From assembly GCF_014863585.1 (NCBI RefSeq), contig NZ_CP062253.1, positions 4,525,001-4,589,000 on the forward strand: 64,000 nucleotides of DNA, given 5' to 3'. How positions within the stretch are numbered: position 1 is the first letter of the stretch; each line of letters opens with the position of its first letter. The notes under the pieces are model-generated. The model was not told the DNA's origin, ran no database searches, and saw only the letters and a list, made by a program, of their open reading frames with translations. Of the stretch, positions 9,063 to 18,789 are shown in pieces. The position numbers were made by a program, and so were the translations under genes. The stretch is from Pseudomonas gozinkensis (lineage in GTDB: Bacteria; Pseudomonadota; Gammaproteobacteria; Pseudomonadales; Pseudomonadaceae).

Positions 9063-9626
9063 ATGTCGCGTCCATTGAAAGTCGTCGCCCTGTCCGGCGG
9101 AACCTGGCGTCCATCGCGCACCCTGGTGCTGACCCAGGCCCTGCTGGCCGAATTGTCCGGGCACCTGCCGGTCGAGAGTCACCTGATCGAACTGGGTGAC
9201 ATCGCCCGCCCGCTGGGCGGCGCACTGTCCCGTCAAGAACTGCCGGCCGAGATCGAAGCCGAGCTGCAAGCCATCGAACAGGCTGATCTGCTGATCGTCG
9301 CGGCGCCGGTGTATCGCGGCTCCTATCCGGGACTGCTCAAGCATTTGTTCGACCTGATCGACCTGAATGCGCTGATCGACACGCCTGTGCTGCTCGCCGC
9401 CACTGGTGGCAGCGAACGCCATGCGTTGGTCCTCGATCACCAGTTGCGCCCGCTGTTCAGTTTCTTCCAGGCCGTGACACTTCCAATCGGCGTATACGCC
9501 ACCGAAGCCGATTTCGCCGACTACCAGATCACCAGCGAACCGCTAAAAGCGCGCATCCGTCTGGCCGCCGAACGCGCCGCGCCGCTGTTCGGTACTCACC
9601 TCAAACCGTTGCTGAAAATCGCTTAA
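9063..9626 (+). CDS. msuE: NAD(P)H-dependent FMN reductase for sulfonate monooxygenase
   Basis: The 187-residue flavodoxin-like reductase ([14 protein letters not shown] near residues 7-20; [20 protein letters not shown] in the middle) supplies FMNH2 to two-component monooxygenases. ATG 9063 is preceded by AAGGA at 7 bases. It is the first gene behind the sigma-54 promoter and lies 10 bases before msuD, so the two are surely co-transcribed. By family and order it matches MsuE of the methanesulfonate system of Pseudomonas. An SsuE-like role is the alternative, but ssuA/ssuB/ssuC transporter genes are absent here. Confidence 0.88.
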   Translation: MSRPLKVVALSGGTWRPSRTLVLTQALLAELSGHLPVESHLIELGDIARPLGGALSRQELPAEIEAELQAIEQADLLIVAAPVYRGSYPGLLKHLFDLIDLNALIDTPVLLAATGGSERHALVLDHQLRPLFSFFQAVTLPIGVYATEADFADYQITSEPLKARIRLAAERAAPLFGTHLKPLLKIA

Positions 9627-9636
9627 GGAGCTGTTC

Positions 9637-10782
9637 ATGGATGTTTTCTGGTTCCTGCCGACCCACGGCGACGGTCACTATCTGGGCACCACCCAAGGCG
9701 CGCGCCCGGTCACCCTCAATTACCTGAAACAGGTTGCGCAGGCCGCCGACAGCCTCGGCTACCACGGCGTGCTGATTCCCACCGGGCGTTCCTGCGAAGA
9801 CTCGTGGGTGATCGCCTCGGCGCTGGTACCGCTGACCGAACGCCTGCGTTATCTGGTGGCGATCCGTCCGGGGATCATCTCGCCGACCGTTTCGGCGCGC
9901 ATGGCCGCCACCCTTGATCGGTTGTCCAACGGTCGTCTGCTGATCAACGTCGTGACCGGCGGCGACCCGGACGAAAACCGTGGTGACGGCAGCTTCCTCA
10001 GCCACAGCGAACGCTACGAAGTCACCGACGAATTCCTCAAGATCTGGCGTCGGGTGTTGCAAGGCGAAGCGGTGGATTTCGAAGGCAAACACCTGAAGGT
10101 GCAGAACGCCAAGGCGCTGTATCCGCCGGTGCAGAAACCCTATCCGCCGCTGTACTTCGGCGGTTCCTCCGACGCCGCCCACGATCTGGCCGCCGAGCAG
10201 GTCGACGTGTACCTGACCTGGGGTGAACCACCGGCCGCCGTCGCCGAGAAACTCGCCGACGTGCGTGAACGCGCAGCCCGTCACGGGCGCAAAGTGAAGT
10301 TCGGCATTCGCCTGCACGTGATCGTGCGCGAGACCGCCGAAGAAGCCTGGAACGCCGCCGACAAACTGATCGAGCACATCAGCGACGAAACCATCGAGGC
10401 CGCGCAGAAATCCTTTTCCCGCTTCGATTCCGAAGGCCAGCGGCGCATGGCCGCCCTGCACGACGGGCGCCGCGACAATCTGGAAATCGCCCCCAACCTG
10501 TGGGCCGGCGTCGGCCTGGTGCGCGGCGGAGCCGGTACTGCGCTGGTGGGCGACCCGCAGCAAGTGGCGGCACGAATCAAGGAATACGCGGATCTGGGCA
10601 TCGAGAGCTTCATCTTCTCCGGCTACCCGCACCTCGAAGAGGCCTACCGCTTTGCCGAGCTGGTGTTCCCGTTGTTGCCCGAGCCATATGCAAGTCTGGC
10701 CGGACGCGGTGTCACCAACCTCACCGGGCCGTTCGGCGAAATGATCGCCAACGATGTACTGCCCGCCAAAGCCAGCGCCTGA
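9637..10782 (+). CDS. msuD: FMNH2-dependent alkanesulfonate/methanesulfonate monooxygenase
   Basis: The 381-residue bacterial-luciferase-like TIM-barrel enzyme cleaves the C-S bond of alkanesulfonates to sulfite and an aldehyde using FMNH2 from MsuE and O2. Conserved SsuD-type segments include [10 protein letters not shown] at the N-terminus, [28 protein letters not shown] and [17 protein letters not shown] near the C-terminus. AAGGAG lies 6 bases before the ATG. Its gene order msuE-msuD-msuC-sfnR is that of the P. aeruginosa methanesulfonate locus. Substrate range (C1 or longer sulfonates) cannot be read from the sequence. Confidence 0.9.
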   Translation: MDVFWFLPTHGDGHYLGTTQGARPVTLNYLKQVAQAADSLGYHGVLIPTGRSCEDSWVIASALVPLTERLRYLVAIRPGIISPTVSARMAATLDRLSNGRLLINVVTGGDPDENRGDGSFLSHSERYEVTDEFLKIWRRVLQGEAVDFEGKHLKVQNAKALYPPVQKPYPPLYFGGSSDAAHDLAAEQVDVYLTWGEPPAAVAEKLADVRERAARHGRKVKFGIRLHVIVRETAEEAWNAADKLIEHISDETIEAAQKSFSRFDSEGQRRMAALHDGRRDNLEIAPNLWAGVGLVRGGAGTALVGDPQQVAARIKEYADLGIESFIFSGYPHLEEAYRFAELVFPLLPEPYASLAGRGVTNLTGPFGEMIANDVLPAKASA

Positions 10783-10792
10783 GGAAGACCGA

Positions 10793-11980
10793 GTGACTGC
10801 CAAACCGCAAAGCACCCTGCTCTCCCCGTTGCAGACCGCCCGCCAATTGGCCGCCGAATTTGCCCTGACCGCCGTCGAGCGCGACGAACGCGGCGGCACG
10901 CCGAAAGCCGAACGTGACGCCCTGCGCGACAGCGGTCTGCTGGCCTTGAGCATTCCCACCCGCTACGGCGGCCTCGGCGCACGCTGGAGTGAAACCCTGA
11001 AAGTCGTGCGCGAATTCGCCAAGGTCGACAGCTCGATCGCCCACGTCTTCGGTTTTCATCATTTGATGCTCGCCACCGTCCGGTTGTTTTCCCGCCCGGA
11101 ACAATGGCAACCGTGGTTCGAACAGACTGCGCGGCAGAACTGGTTCTGGGGCAACGCGCTCAACCCGCTGGACACCCGCACCGTGGTCAAGGATCTCGGC
11201 GGCTGGCGCGAGTTTTCCGGCAAGAAGAGCTTCTGCTCCGGCGCCAGCGATTCACAGATGCTGATCGCCTCGGCGGTGGACGAAAGCAACGGCGGCAAAC
11301 TGCTGATCGCGGCGATCCCCAGCGGCCGCAGCGGCATCACCCTGCACAACGACTGGAACAACATCGGCCAGCGCCAGACCGACAGCGGCAGCGCCACGTT
11401 CGAACGGGTGCGGGTCGAAGAATCGGAACTGCTGCTGGATCCGGGCCCGTTGAGCACACCGTTCGCCTGTTTGCGCCCGTTGATCGCACAGCTGACGTTC
11501 ACCCATATGTTTCTCGGCATCGCCGAAGGGGCCTTTGAAGAAGCGCGGCAATACACCCTGAGTGAAACCCGTGTCTGGCACAAATCTTCGGTGCGCGAGG
11601 TGCGTGAAGATCCTTATGTGCTGGCCCATTACGGCGAATTCTGGGTTGCCCTCGAAGGCATCCGCCTGCTGGTGGAACGCGCAGCCACGTTGCTCGACGA
11701 GGCGTGGAACAAAGGCCCGAACCTCAGCGCCGAAGAGCGCGGCCATCTGGCCACGGCGATTGCCACGGCCAAGGTCGCCGCCAGTCGCCAGGGCCTGGAG
11801 ATTTGTAGCCGACTGTTCGAAGTCACCGGCGCCCGTTCGACCCACGCATCGCTGCGCCTCGACCGGCACTGGCGAAACCTGCGCACGCAAACCCTGCACG
11901 ACCCGCTGGATTACAAACTCCACGAGCTGGGCGACTGGGCGCTGAACCAGTCCCTGCCGGTGCCGACGTTCTATTCCTGA
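10793..11980 (+). CDS. msuC: Acyl-CoA-dehydrogenase-fold flavin monooxygenase (MsuC-type, DszC-like)
   Basis: The 395-residue protein has the acyl-CoA dehydrogenase fold as used by DszC/SfnC-type FMNH2-dependent monooxygenases, and probably oxidises methanesulfinate to methanesulfonate. The start is a GTG at 10793 with AGGA 7 bases upstream, 10 bases after the msuD stop; an in-frame ATG at 10754 would lie inside msuD and lacks a ribosome site. C-terminal signature: RSTHASLRLDRHWRNLRTQTLHDP, here split as RSTHASLRLDRHWRN and LRTQTLHDP. The acyl-CoA catalytic Glu context is absent. The two related proteins in this window (this and SfnB) share the terminal RHWRNxRxxTLHDP motif. Confidence 0.85.
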   Translation: MTAKPQSTLLSPLQTARQLAAEFALTAVERDERGGTPKAERDALRDSGLLALSIPTRYGGLGARWSETLKVVREFAKVDSSIAHVFGFHHLMLATVRLFSRPEQWQPWFEQTARQNWFWGNALNPLDTRTVVKDLGGWREFSGKKSFCSGASDSQMLIASAVDESNGGKLLIAAIPSGRSGITLHNDWNNIGQRQTDSGSATFERVRVEESELLLDPGPLSTPFACLRPLIAQLTFTHMFLGIAEGAFEEARQYTLSETRVWHKSSVREVREDPYVLAHYGEFWVALEGIRLLVERAATLLDEAWNKGPNLSAEERGHLATAIATAKVAASRQGLEICSRLFEVTGARSTHASLRLDRHWRNLRTQTLHDPLDYKLHELGDWALNQSLPVPTFYS

Positions 11981-12003
11981 TTTCCTTTCGTGGAGCGAGA
12001 CCC

Positions 12004-13103
<1,100 letters not shown>

Positions 13104-13107
<4 letters not shown>

Positions 13108-13469
13108 CCGACCAGTTGGCAGTGCAAGCCGTCGTCATGACTGCGGGCAATGCTGCTCAGCACCTGAAATGAACCGAAGGTCACGGTGCGCGCCTGATGG
13201 GTGCGGATCAGTTGCCAGAAATCCTGCTCGCCGGTTTCGAAACTCTGAAACGCCGCCTCCCCCGCCTCGCGGGACTGCCATTGCAGAAAGCTCAACACTC
13301 GCCGACCGTCGTCGCTGGCCTGGACGCTGGCGCTGACGAAGCCTGAGTAACGCTGGGCCAGACGTTCGGTCTGCACCGCCAGCGCCGAGACCAGCGCCGG
13401 TTGCTGGCCGGGTTCGATTTCAAATTCGATCAATTGGGTAAAGCTGCGGTTTTTCGCTGGTGCTTGCAT
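13104..13469 (-). CDS. Antibiotic-biosynthesis-monooxygenase (ABM) domain protein
   Basis: The 121-residue protein carries one ABM ferredoxin-like domain (FTQLIEFEIEPGQQPALVSAL, split here as FTQLIEFEIEPG and QQPALVSAL, then SFLQWQSREAGEAAFQS). Family members are small cofactor-free monooxygenases or quinol-handling proteins. It is divergent from soxR with a SoxR box between. The same pairing occurs in P. aeruginosa, where a small monooxygenase gene beside soxR belongs to the SoxR regulon. I infer redox-cycling-compound control; the substrate is unknown. Confidence 0.8.
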
Positions 13470-13523
13470 GACATCCCCACTCTGTCAGACGAATCTTGCG
13501 ATTCGAAGGCCTGCAGGGTAAAA

Positions 13524-13541
13524 CCTCGACTTAACTAGAGG
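13524..13541. promoter_or_regulatory. SoxR box
   Basis: CCTCGACTTAACTAGAGG is an 18-base dyad matching the known SoxR operator (CCTCAAGTTAACTTGAGG) at 15 of 18 positions, with the conserved CCTC/GAGG ends. It lies between the divergent ABM gene and soxR, 18 bases before the soxR start, and can serve either gene. Confidence 0.85.
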
Positions 13542-13559
13542 TCAAGGGGCAATTTGCAA

Positions 13560-14018
13560 ATGATCACTGCGGAAAATGTGCACAAGCAACTGACCGTCGG
13601 CGAAGTCGCGGCCCGCAGCGGTGTGGCAGTCACCGCCCTGCACTTTTACGAGTCCAAGGGGTTGATCAAGAGTCAGCGCAATGCCGGCAATCAGCGCCGT
13701 TATCCACGGGAAGTGCTGCGGCGGGTGGCGCTGATCAAAGTAGCGCAACGGCTGGGGATTCCGCTGGCGGAGATCGGCGAGGCACTTAAACAGTTGCCGG
13801 ACAACCGCGCGCCAACGGCGGCGGACTGGAAAGTGTTGTCGGAGCAGTGGCGGCGGGAGCTGGACGAGCGGATCAATCAGTTGATGCTGCTGCGGGACCG
13901 GCTGACCGGTTGCATCGGTTGCGGCTGCCTGTCGATGGAAGCCTGCCCGCTGCGCAATCAGGGTGATGTGCTGGGCGAACAAGGGCCGGGGGCGCACTTT
14001 CTCGACGTTCCCAAGTGA
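13560..14018 (+). CDS. soxR: Redox-sensitive transcriptional activator SoxR
   Basis: The 152-residue MerR-family protein has an N-terminal winged helix ([20 protein letters not shown]), a dimerisation helix, and the [2Fe-2S] cluster ligands Cys118, Cys121, Cys123 and Cys129 ([12 protein letters not shown]), spaced as in E. coli SoxR. In Pseudomonas SoxR responds to redox-active compounds such as phenazines and controls a small efflux/monooxygenase regulon rather than soxS. ATG 13560 is chosen; a TTG six bases upstream is also in frame behind AAGGGG. The adjacent SoxR box and ABM gene support its identity. Confidence 0.93.
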   Translation: MITAENVHKQLTVGEVAARSGVAVTALHFYESKGLIKSQRNAGNQRRYPREVLRRVALIKVAQRLGIPLAEIGEALKQLPDNRAPTAADWKVLSEQWRRELDERINQLMLLRDRLTGCIGCGCLSMEACPLRNQGDVLGEQGPGAHFLDVPK

Positions 14019-14054
14019 GGGCTCCCATGCCATGGGAACCCTCAATTCGCTCCA

Positions 14055-14825
14055 TCAGAAGCCCGGCGCAATCTGCCCTTTGTAGCGGGTCAGAATGAAC
14101 TGACGCACTTCATCGGAATTCAACGCCTTGGCCAGTTTCTGCAGGCCCGGGTCGTTGATGTTGTCGGGACGCGCGACCAGAAACTCGATGTACAGGCTCT
14201 TGCCCTTCTCGACGATCAGCGCGCTGTTGGTGTCGATCCCGGCTTCCAGCGCGTAGTTGGCGAACACGAACGCCAGGTCGACCTGACTCACCGAACGCGC
14301 CAGCAACGCGCCTTCCAGTTCACGGATTTTCAGGTGCTTGGGGTTTTCGACGATGTCGCGCTGGGTGGCCAGCGTGTTGCTCGGATCCTTGAGCTTGATC
14401 AGCCCCGCCTCGTGCAGCAGCACCAGGGCGCGACCGGTGTTTACCGGGTCGTTGGGGATCGAAACGCTGGCGCCGTCCTTCAGCTGCGAGATGTTCTTGA
14501 TCTTGGTCGAGTAAGCGCCGAAAGGTTCGATGTGCACGCCGACCACCGGCACCAGATCGGTGTGGCGAGTCTTGTTGAAATCATCGAGAAACGGCCGGTA
14601 CTGGTAGTAATTGGCGTCGAGGTTTTTCAGCGCCAGTTGCTGGTTGGGCTGGATGAAGTCGGTGAAGACCTTGATGTCCAGATCCACCCCTTCCTTGGCC
14701 AGGGTCGGTTTGACGAACTCGAGGATTTCCGCGTGCGGCACCGGGGTGGCACCGACGATCAGTTTTTCGTTGGCATGGGCGCCGAACGACAGAACGGCAG
14801 CCAGTACGGCCAGGGTCTTTTTCAT
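14055..14825 (-). CDS. metQ: MetQ/NlpA-family ABC substrate-binding protein
   Basis: The 256-residue protein starts with a cleavable signal peptide (MKKTLAVLAAVLSFGAHA) and has the NlpA fold: VGATPVPHAEILEFVKP, ANYYQYRPFLDDF and SIPNDPVNTGRALVLL. Members bind D- or L-methionine or related sulfur compounds. There is no lipobox Cys, so it should be free in the periplasm. GGAG precedes ATG 14825. It follows metI by 74 bases and is probably the last gene of the sfnB-metI-metQ transcript, so the ligand may be a sulfur source other than methionine. Confidence 0.88.
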   Translation of the reverse strand: MKKTLAVLAAVLSFGAHANEKLIVGATPVPHAEILEFVKPTLAKEGVDLDIKVFTDFIQPNQQLALKNLDANYYQYRPFLDDFNKTRHTDLVPVVGVHIEPFGAYSTKIKNISQLKDGASVSIPNDPVNTGRALVLLHEAGLIKLKDPSNTLATQRDIVENPKHLKIRELEGALLARSVSQVDLAFVFANYALEAGIDTNSALIVEKGKSLYIEFLVARPDNINDPGLQKLAKALNSDEVRQFILTRYKGQIAPGF

Positions 14826-14899
14826 GCTGTGCTCCAAGGCAGATGTGAGTGGCCGTCGTGGGGTGAACGTGGGGCCTTTTTGGGTTGAATTTTTTTTGT

Positions 14900-15565
14900 T
14901 CAGCGTCGGCTGTAATGCGCCACCAGGCGGTCGCCGGTCATTTGCAGGGCCTGCACCAGAATCAGTAGCAACACCACGGTGACCACCATCACGTCGGTCT
15001 GAAAGCGCTGATAGCCGTAGCGGATTGCCAGGTCGCCGAGCCCGCCGCCACCGATCACGCCGGCCATCGCCGTGTAATCCACCAGCACGATGGCGGTGAC
15101 CGTCACCGCCGCCAGCAACCCGCCACGGGCCTCCGGCAACAGGGTGTGGCGGATGATCTGCCAGGTGTTGGCGCCCATCGCCGGGGTCGCCTCGACCACG
15201 CCGCGATCGACTTCGCGCAACGCGGTTTCCACCAGCCGTGCAAAGAACGGAGTGCAACCGACCACCAGCGGCGGAATGGTCCCGGGCACGCCCAGCGAGG
15301 TGCCCACCAGCAACGTGGTCAACGGAATCAGCACGATCAGCAAGATGATGAACGGCAGCGAACGCAGCATGTTCACGATCACCGACAGCACCCGGTACAG
15401 GCCGACCGTTTCATGCAACTGGCGCTTGCCGGTGAGAAACAGCAGCAGCCCCAGCGGCAGGCCCAGCAACACCGTGAACAGCAGCGCCGCGCCGAGCATG
15501 CTCAGGGTGTCGAGACAGGCCTGGGCGATGTCGGCCCAGTAAATATGTTTGAACCACTCGGCCAT
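14900..15565 (-). CDS. metI: MetI-family ABC transporter permease
   Basis: The 221-residue permease has about five membrane segments and a type I permease coupling loop (TPAMGANTWQIIRHTLLPEA), as in methionine importer MetI. Its ATG follows the sfnB stop by two bases, so it is translationally close to sfnB. No ATPase gene (metN) is found beside it or elsewhere in the window. The transporter must borrow an ATPase encoded elsewhere. The linkage to sfnB and the sigma-54 promoter suggests uptake of an organosulfur compound. Confidence 0.9.
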   Translation of the reverse strand: MAEWFKHIYWADIAQACLDTLSMLGAALLFTVLLGLPLGLLLFLTGKRQLHETVGLYRVLSVIVNMLRSLPFIILLIVLIPLTTLLVGTSLGVPGTIPPLVVGCTPFFARLVETALREVDRGVVEATPAMGANTWQIIRHTLLPEARGGLLAAVTVTAIVLVDYTAMAGVIGGGGLGDLAIRYGYQRFQTDVMVVTVVLLLILVQALQMTGDRLVAHYSRR

Positions 15566-15567
15566 GA

Positions 15568-16782
15568 TCAGGACCAGTCGTGGCGCGGTGGTTTGACGCC
15601 GTTGAGCAGCCAGTTGCCGACCACGTGGTACTTCCAGCGCACCGGATCATGCAGGGTATGGACCCGAGCGTTGCGCCAGTGGCGATCGAAGTTGTGCTTC
15701 TTCAGGGTCGAACGGGTGCCACCGAGTTCGAACAGTTTGTTGCTGGCTTCGATAGCGATTTCGGTGGTCAGCACTTTGGCCTTGGCCACGGCCAGGGAGG
15801 CCAGCGCGACGTTGTCTTCATCAGGTGTCGGGCGAGCGGCGTCGAGTGCCCAACCGGCGCGTTCGAGCAAGGCTTCGGCGGCTTCCAGACGGATTTCCAG
15901 CGCGCCGATCTGAATGATCGTCAGCGGATCTTCGCTGGCCTTTTCCACACCCGCATCGATCCATGGCCGGGCGAACTGGCGGACAAATTCCACGGTATCG
16001 CGCAAGGCTGCCCGGGCGATGCCGGCGTCGATGGCAGCGGTGGTCAACTGGGCGAACGGCCCGGCCAGGGTCGGGCTCTCGTAGGAACGGTACGTCGGAA
16101 ACAGATTGAACGGTGCCACCTGTAAATCCTGCGCCAGCACCGTGCCGCTGGACGTGGTGCGCTGGCCGATGCTGTCCCAGTCATCGACGATCACCAGCCC
16201 TTTCGTGCCGCGCTCGACGAACGCCAACTGCCCCTTCTGTTCTTCATCCAGCGCCAGCACCGCCAGCCAGTGGGCGTAGAGCGAGCCGGTGCAGTAACCC
16301 TTGCGGCCATTGATCACATAACCGTCGCCATAACGACGGATGGTCGCCTGAATGTCCTGCACATTCTTGCCGCCGGTTTCCGACAGCGCATTGGCAAAGC
16401 GATGACCTCGCAGCGCCAGTTCAAAGAAATGCGCCTGCTGCGCCGGGGTGCCTTGCAGGCGGATGTCTTCGAGCAGGCAGTAATGGTTTTGCGGGATTTG
16501 TCCGAGGGACGGATCGGCGGTGGAAATGATCGCGATCACCTGCGCCAGCACCGCACAGGACACCTGCGCGCCGCCGTATTCCTTCGGCACGGTGATGCCC
16601 CACAGGCCACTGTTGGAATACAGATCGACGATCTCGGCGGGCACTGCGCGGCTGCGGTCACGCTCGGCGGCGTGTTCCTGCAAGACGGCGGCGACCTGTG
16701 CGGCCACGCGCAAGGCTTCGGCGTCGTCGGCGATCCGGTGGGCGGCGGGCGGGTTGATCGGATAAACGGCAGATTCAGACAT
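15568..16782 (-). CDS. sfnB: SfnB-family sulfur acquisition oxidoreductase
   Basis: The 404-residue protein has the acyl-CoA dehydrogenase fold and belongs to the SfnB/DszC-like branch used in organosulfur metabolism (QIPQNHYCLLEDIRLQG; NGRKGYCTGSLYAHWLAV; C-terminal RHWRNARVHTLHDPVRWKYH). In P. putida sfnB lies in an SfnR-dependent operon needed for dimethyl sulfone use. It is preceded by its own -24/-12 promoter and leads a transcript with metI and metQ. GAGAG lies 6 bases before the ATG. Its exact reaction is not established. Confidence 0.88.
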   Translation of the reverse strand: MSESAVYPINPPAAHRIADDAEALRVAAQVAAVLQEHAAERDRSRAVPAEIVDLYSNSGLWGITVPKEYGGAQVSCAVLAQVIAIISTADPSLGQIPQNHYCLLEDIRLQGTPAQQAHFFELALRGHRFANALSETGGKNVQDIQATIRRYGDGYVINGRKGYCTGSLYAHWLAVLALDEEQKGQLAFVERGTKGLVIVDDWDSIGQRTTSSGTVLAQDLQVAPFNLFPTYRSYESPTLAGPFAQLTTAAIDAGIARAALRDTVEFVRQFARPWIDAGVEKASEDPLTIIQIGALEIRLEAAEALLERAGWALDAARPTPDEDNVALASLAVAKAKVLTTEIAIEASNKLFELGGTRSTLKKHNFDRHWRNARVHTLHDPVRWKYHVVGNWLLNGVKPPRHDWS

Positions 16783-16816
16783 GGATGACTCTCGGTATCG
16801 GTGTTGTACCGGGTCA

Positions 16817-16834
16817 TTGCAGCTTCTGTGCCTG
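16817..16834 (-). promoter_or_regulatory. Sigma-54 (-24/-12) promoter of sfnB-metI-metQ
   Basis: On the minus strand CAGGCACAGAAGCTGCA matches TGGCACG-N4-TTGCA at most positions, with GG (16832-16831) and GC (16820-16819) separated by exactly 10 bases. Transcription would start about 25 bases before the sfnB ATG. The motif GCAACAG lies about 75 bases upstream (16905-16911 on the plus strand as CTGTTGC), as at msuE. Confidence 0.78.
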
Positions 16835-17065
16835 ACTGACAGGCCTTGTTTTTCGGGGGTTGCAGCGGACTTTCAGGGTTTGCGGCGATGAAAACCCGCG
16901 CATTCTGTTGCTTCACTGTCGATGGCTGAACAGTGCGGTGGCTGCTCGTCGGCTACTCGGCCATGGCGGCGGCACGGATCTATAGTTGAGCGACCGGCAA
17001 CCCCGGCGAAGGCACACCTTCAACCTCTAATAAAAACCAGGCAACAGATAACAGGGAGCACCGCC

Positions 17066-17524
17066 ATGAGCGTCAAACCCATTCCCGAGGGGTATCACAG
17101 CATTACCCCGTACCTCGGCATTCACAAAGCTGCCGAAGCCATCGATTTCTATAAAAAAGCGTTCGGTGCTACCGAAGTCATGCGCCTGAGCATGCCCGAC
17201 GGCGGCATCGGCCACGCCGAACTGCGCATCGGCGACAGCGCGATCATGCTCGGCTCGCCGTGCGATCAAGGGCCGTTGAGCAATCCGGACACAGCCGTGT
17301 CGGTCGGTCTGCATCTGTACGTGACCGATGTCGACAAATCCTTCCAGCGTGCGCTGGATGCCGGCGCGACTTCGGTGTCCGAGGTCAAGGATCAGTTCTA
17401 CGGCGACCGCAGCGGCACGTTGAAGGATCCGTACGGGCATCTGTGGTTCCTGGCCACGCGCAAGGAGGACCTGACCCAGGAGCAGATCGAGCAGCGGGCG
17501 AAGGAGATGTTTCAGCAGGGTTAG
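17066..17524 (+). CDS. VOC-superfamily (glyoxalase/PhnB-like) protein
   Basis: The 152-residue protein is of the PhnB-like VOC type: SITPYLGIHKAAEAIDFYKKAFG at the start (split as SITPYLGIHKAAE and AIDFYKKAFG), GHAELRIGDSAIML, and DPYGHLWFLATRKEDL near the end. VOC proteins bind metals or hydrophobic ligands and include lyases, dioxygenases and resistance proteins. Metal-ligand candidates are His in GHAEL and Glu/His in DPYGHLW. GGGAG lies 7 bases before the ATG. It appears to be a single-gene unit followed by a strong hairpin. Function not assignable. Confidence 0.85.
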   Translation: MSVKPIPEGYHSITPYLGIHKAAEAIDFYKKAFGATEVMRLSMPDGGIGHAELRIGDSAIMLGSPCDQGPLSNPDTAVSVGLHLYVTDVDKSFQRALDAGATSVSEVKDQFYGDRSGTLKDPYGHLWFLATRKEDLTQEQIEQRAKEMFQQG

Positions 17525-17534
17525 AAACGCCGAG

Positions 17535-17565
17535 TGCCCATTCCCGCGCAGCGCGGGAATGGGCA
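17535..17565. terminator. Strong hairpin after the VOC gene, no T-tract
   Basis: A 31-base near-perfect palindrome with 15-base arms (TGCCCATTCCCGCGC / GCGCGGGAATGGGCA) lies 10 bases after the VOC stop codon. It lacks a following T-run, so it may be a weak terminator, an mRNA-stabilising stem or a mobile repeat remnant. Confidence 0.5.
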
Positions 17566-17662
17566 ACACGATTCATGAACCGTCGAACCACGCTTCGTGC
17601 CTTGTCATGAGCGCCCGGCGATCTCAGGATGCAGGCCACCCGCCTGAATAAAGGATCGTCCG

Positions 17663-18538
17663 ATGTTTGCCGGATTCGTCAAAGACCAGCGCCATGTCAA
17701 CGGCGTGGACATCAGCTACCGCATCAAAGGCAGCGGCCCGGGCCTGCTGCTGTTGCACGGGCACCCGCAGACCCACGTCATCTGGCACAAGATCGCCGGG
17801 CAACTGGCGGAGCACTTCACGGTAGTCGCCGCCGACCTGCGCGGTTATGGCGATAGCAGTCGCCCGCCGGCCGATGAGGCTCACCTCAATTACTCCAAGC
17901 GCGAGATGGCCCGCGACGGCGTGGAGTTGATGAAAGCGCTGGGCTTCGAACAGTTCTCGATCCTTGCCCACGACCGTGGCGCCCGGGTCGCCCATCGCCT
18001 GGCGCTCGATCATCCCGCCGTCGTGCAGCGCATGGTCCTGCTCGACATCGCGCCGACGCTGGCGATGTACAGCCAGACCAACGAAGCCTTTGCCCGGGCT
18101 TACTGGCACTGGTTCTTCCTGATCCGCCCGGCGCCGTTGCCGGAAACCCTGATCGAAGCCGATCCCGAAGGTTATCTGCGCAGTGTCATGGGCAGCCGCA
18201 GTGCCGGGCTCGCGCCCTTCACCGAAGAGGCATTCAGCGAATATCGGCGTTGCCTGGAACGTCCCGGCAGTGCTCGGGGGATCTGCGAGGATTACCGCGC
18301 CAGTGCCGGCATCGACCTGGAACATGATCGAGCCGATCTCGCGGCCGGTCGTCACCTGAACCTGCCGTTGCTGGTGCTGTGGGGCGCCGAGGGCACCGTC
18401 GGTCGGTGCTTCGATCCGCTCAAGGAATGGCAACAGGTGGCCACCGACGTACGGGGCAAGGCCCTGCCAGCCGGGCATTACCTCGCCGAAGAAGTGCCCG
18501 AATTGTTGCTGGCCGACGTGCTCGACTTTCTCCGCTGA
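17663..18538 (+). CDS. Fluoroacetate dehalogenase-like alpha/beta hydrolase
   Basis: The 291-residue hydrolase matches the haloacetate (fluoroacetate) dehalogenase group. The nucleophile is Asp104 with the substrate-carboxylate arginines Arg105 and Arg108 (HDRGARVAHRLALDHP), the charge relay is Asp128 and His272 (GHYLAEE), and the halide pocket His149, Trp150 and Tyr211 (YWHWFFL; CEDYRA) is complete. The oxyanion region is HGHPQTHVIWHKI. Family enzymes split C-F or C-Cl bonds of haloacetates. Whether fluoroacetate is the natural substrate is open. AAAGGA lies 7 bases before the ATG. It is upstream of, but not tightly linked to, fpvG. Confidence 0.85.
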   Translation: MFAGFVKDQRHVNGVDISYRIKGSGPGLLLLHGHPQTHVIWHKIAGQLAEHFTVVAADLRGYGDSSRPPADEAHLNYSKREMARDGVELMKALGFEQFSILAHDRGARVAHRLALDHPAVVQRMVLLDIAPTLAMYSQTNEAFARAYWHWFFLIRPAPLPETLIEADPEGYLRSVMGSRSAGLAPFTEEAFSEYRRCLERPGSARGICEDYRASAGIDLEHDRADLAAGRHLNLPLLVLWGAEGTVGRCFDPLKEWQQVATDVRGKALPAGHYLAEEVPELLLADVLDFLR

Positions 18539-18689
18539 TCTCCCTCCTTCAATCCGGCGGCATGCGCCGTCGGACTGCTTCGCCTCCCCCACAGAATCTG
18601 TCTACGCGACAGCAACATGCAATCGCGAAACATTTACTTTCATATCGTTTATCGGGATTTGCTTCGCTCATCCGTCTTATAGAGATGCG

Positions 18690-18725
18690 GGCCGGTCGCG
18701 TAGGCAAAAGCCACGACCGGCCTTT
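18690..18725 (+). terminator. Hairpin plus TTT between the dehalogenase gene and fpvG
   Basis: GGCCGGTCG (18690-18698) pairs perfectly with CGACCGGCC (18714-18722) and is followed by TTT; the loop contains a smaller GGC/GCC stem. It may end the dehalogenase transcript or lie in the fpvG leader, 65 bases before the start. No TAAAT-N16-CGT PvdS box was found in the 250-base gap. Confidence 0.45.
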
Positions 18726-18789
18726 CAGGGACTCCCGTGCTGCGAAGCCCGTAGTACCGCTCCCTCTCACTGAATCAAGACCCGTCATC

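Noticed and set aside
14826..15257. N-terminal extension of the metQ frame to 15257
   Set aside because: The extension runs through the end of metI and lacks a signal peptide; ATG 14825 with GGAG and a signal peptide is right.
18679..18703. TATAG-N16-CGT as a PvdS box before fpvG
   Set aside because: Two mismatches in the five-base -35 element and overlap with the hairpin make it unconvincing.
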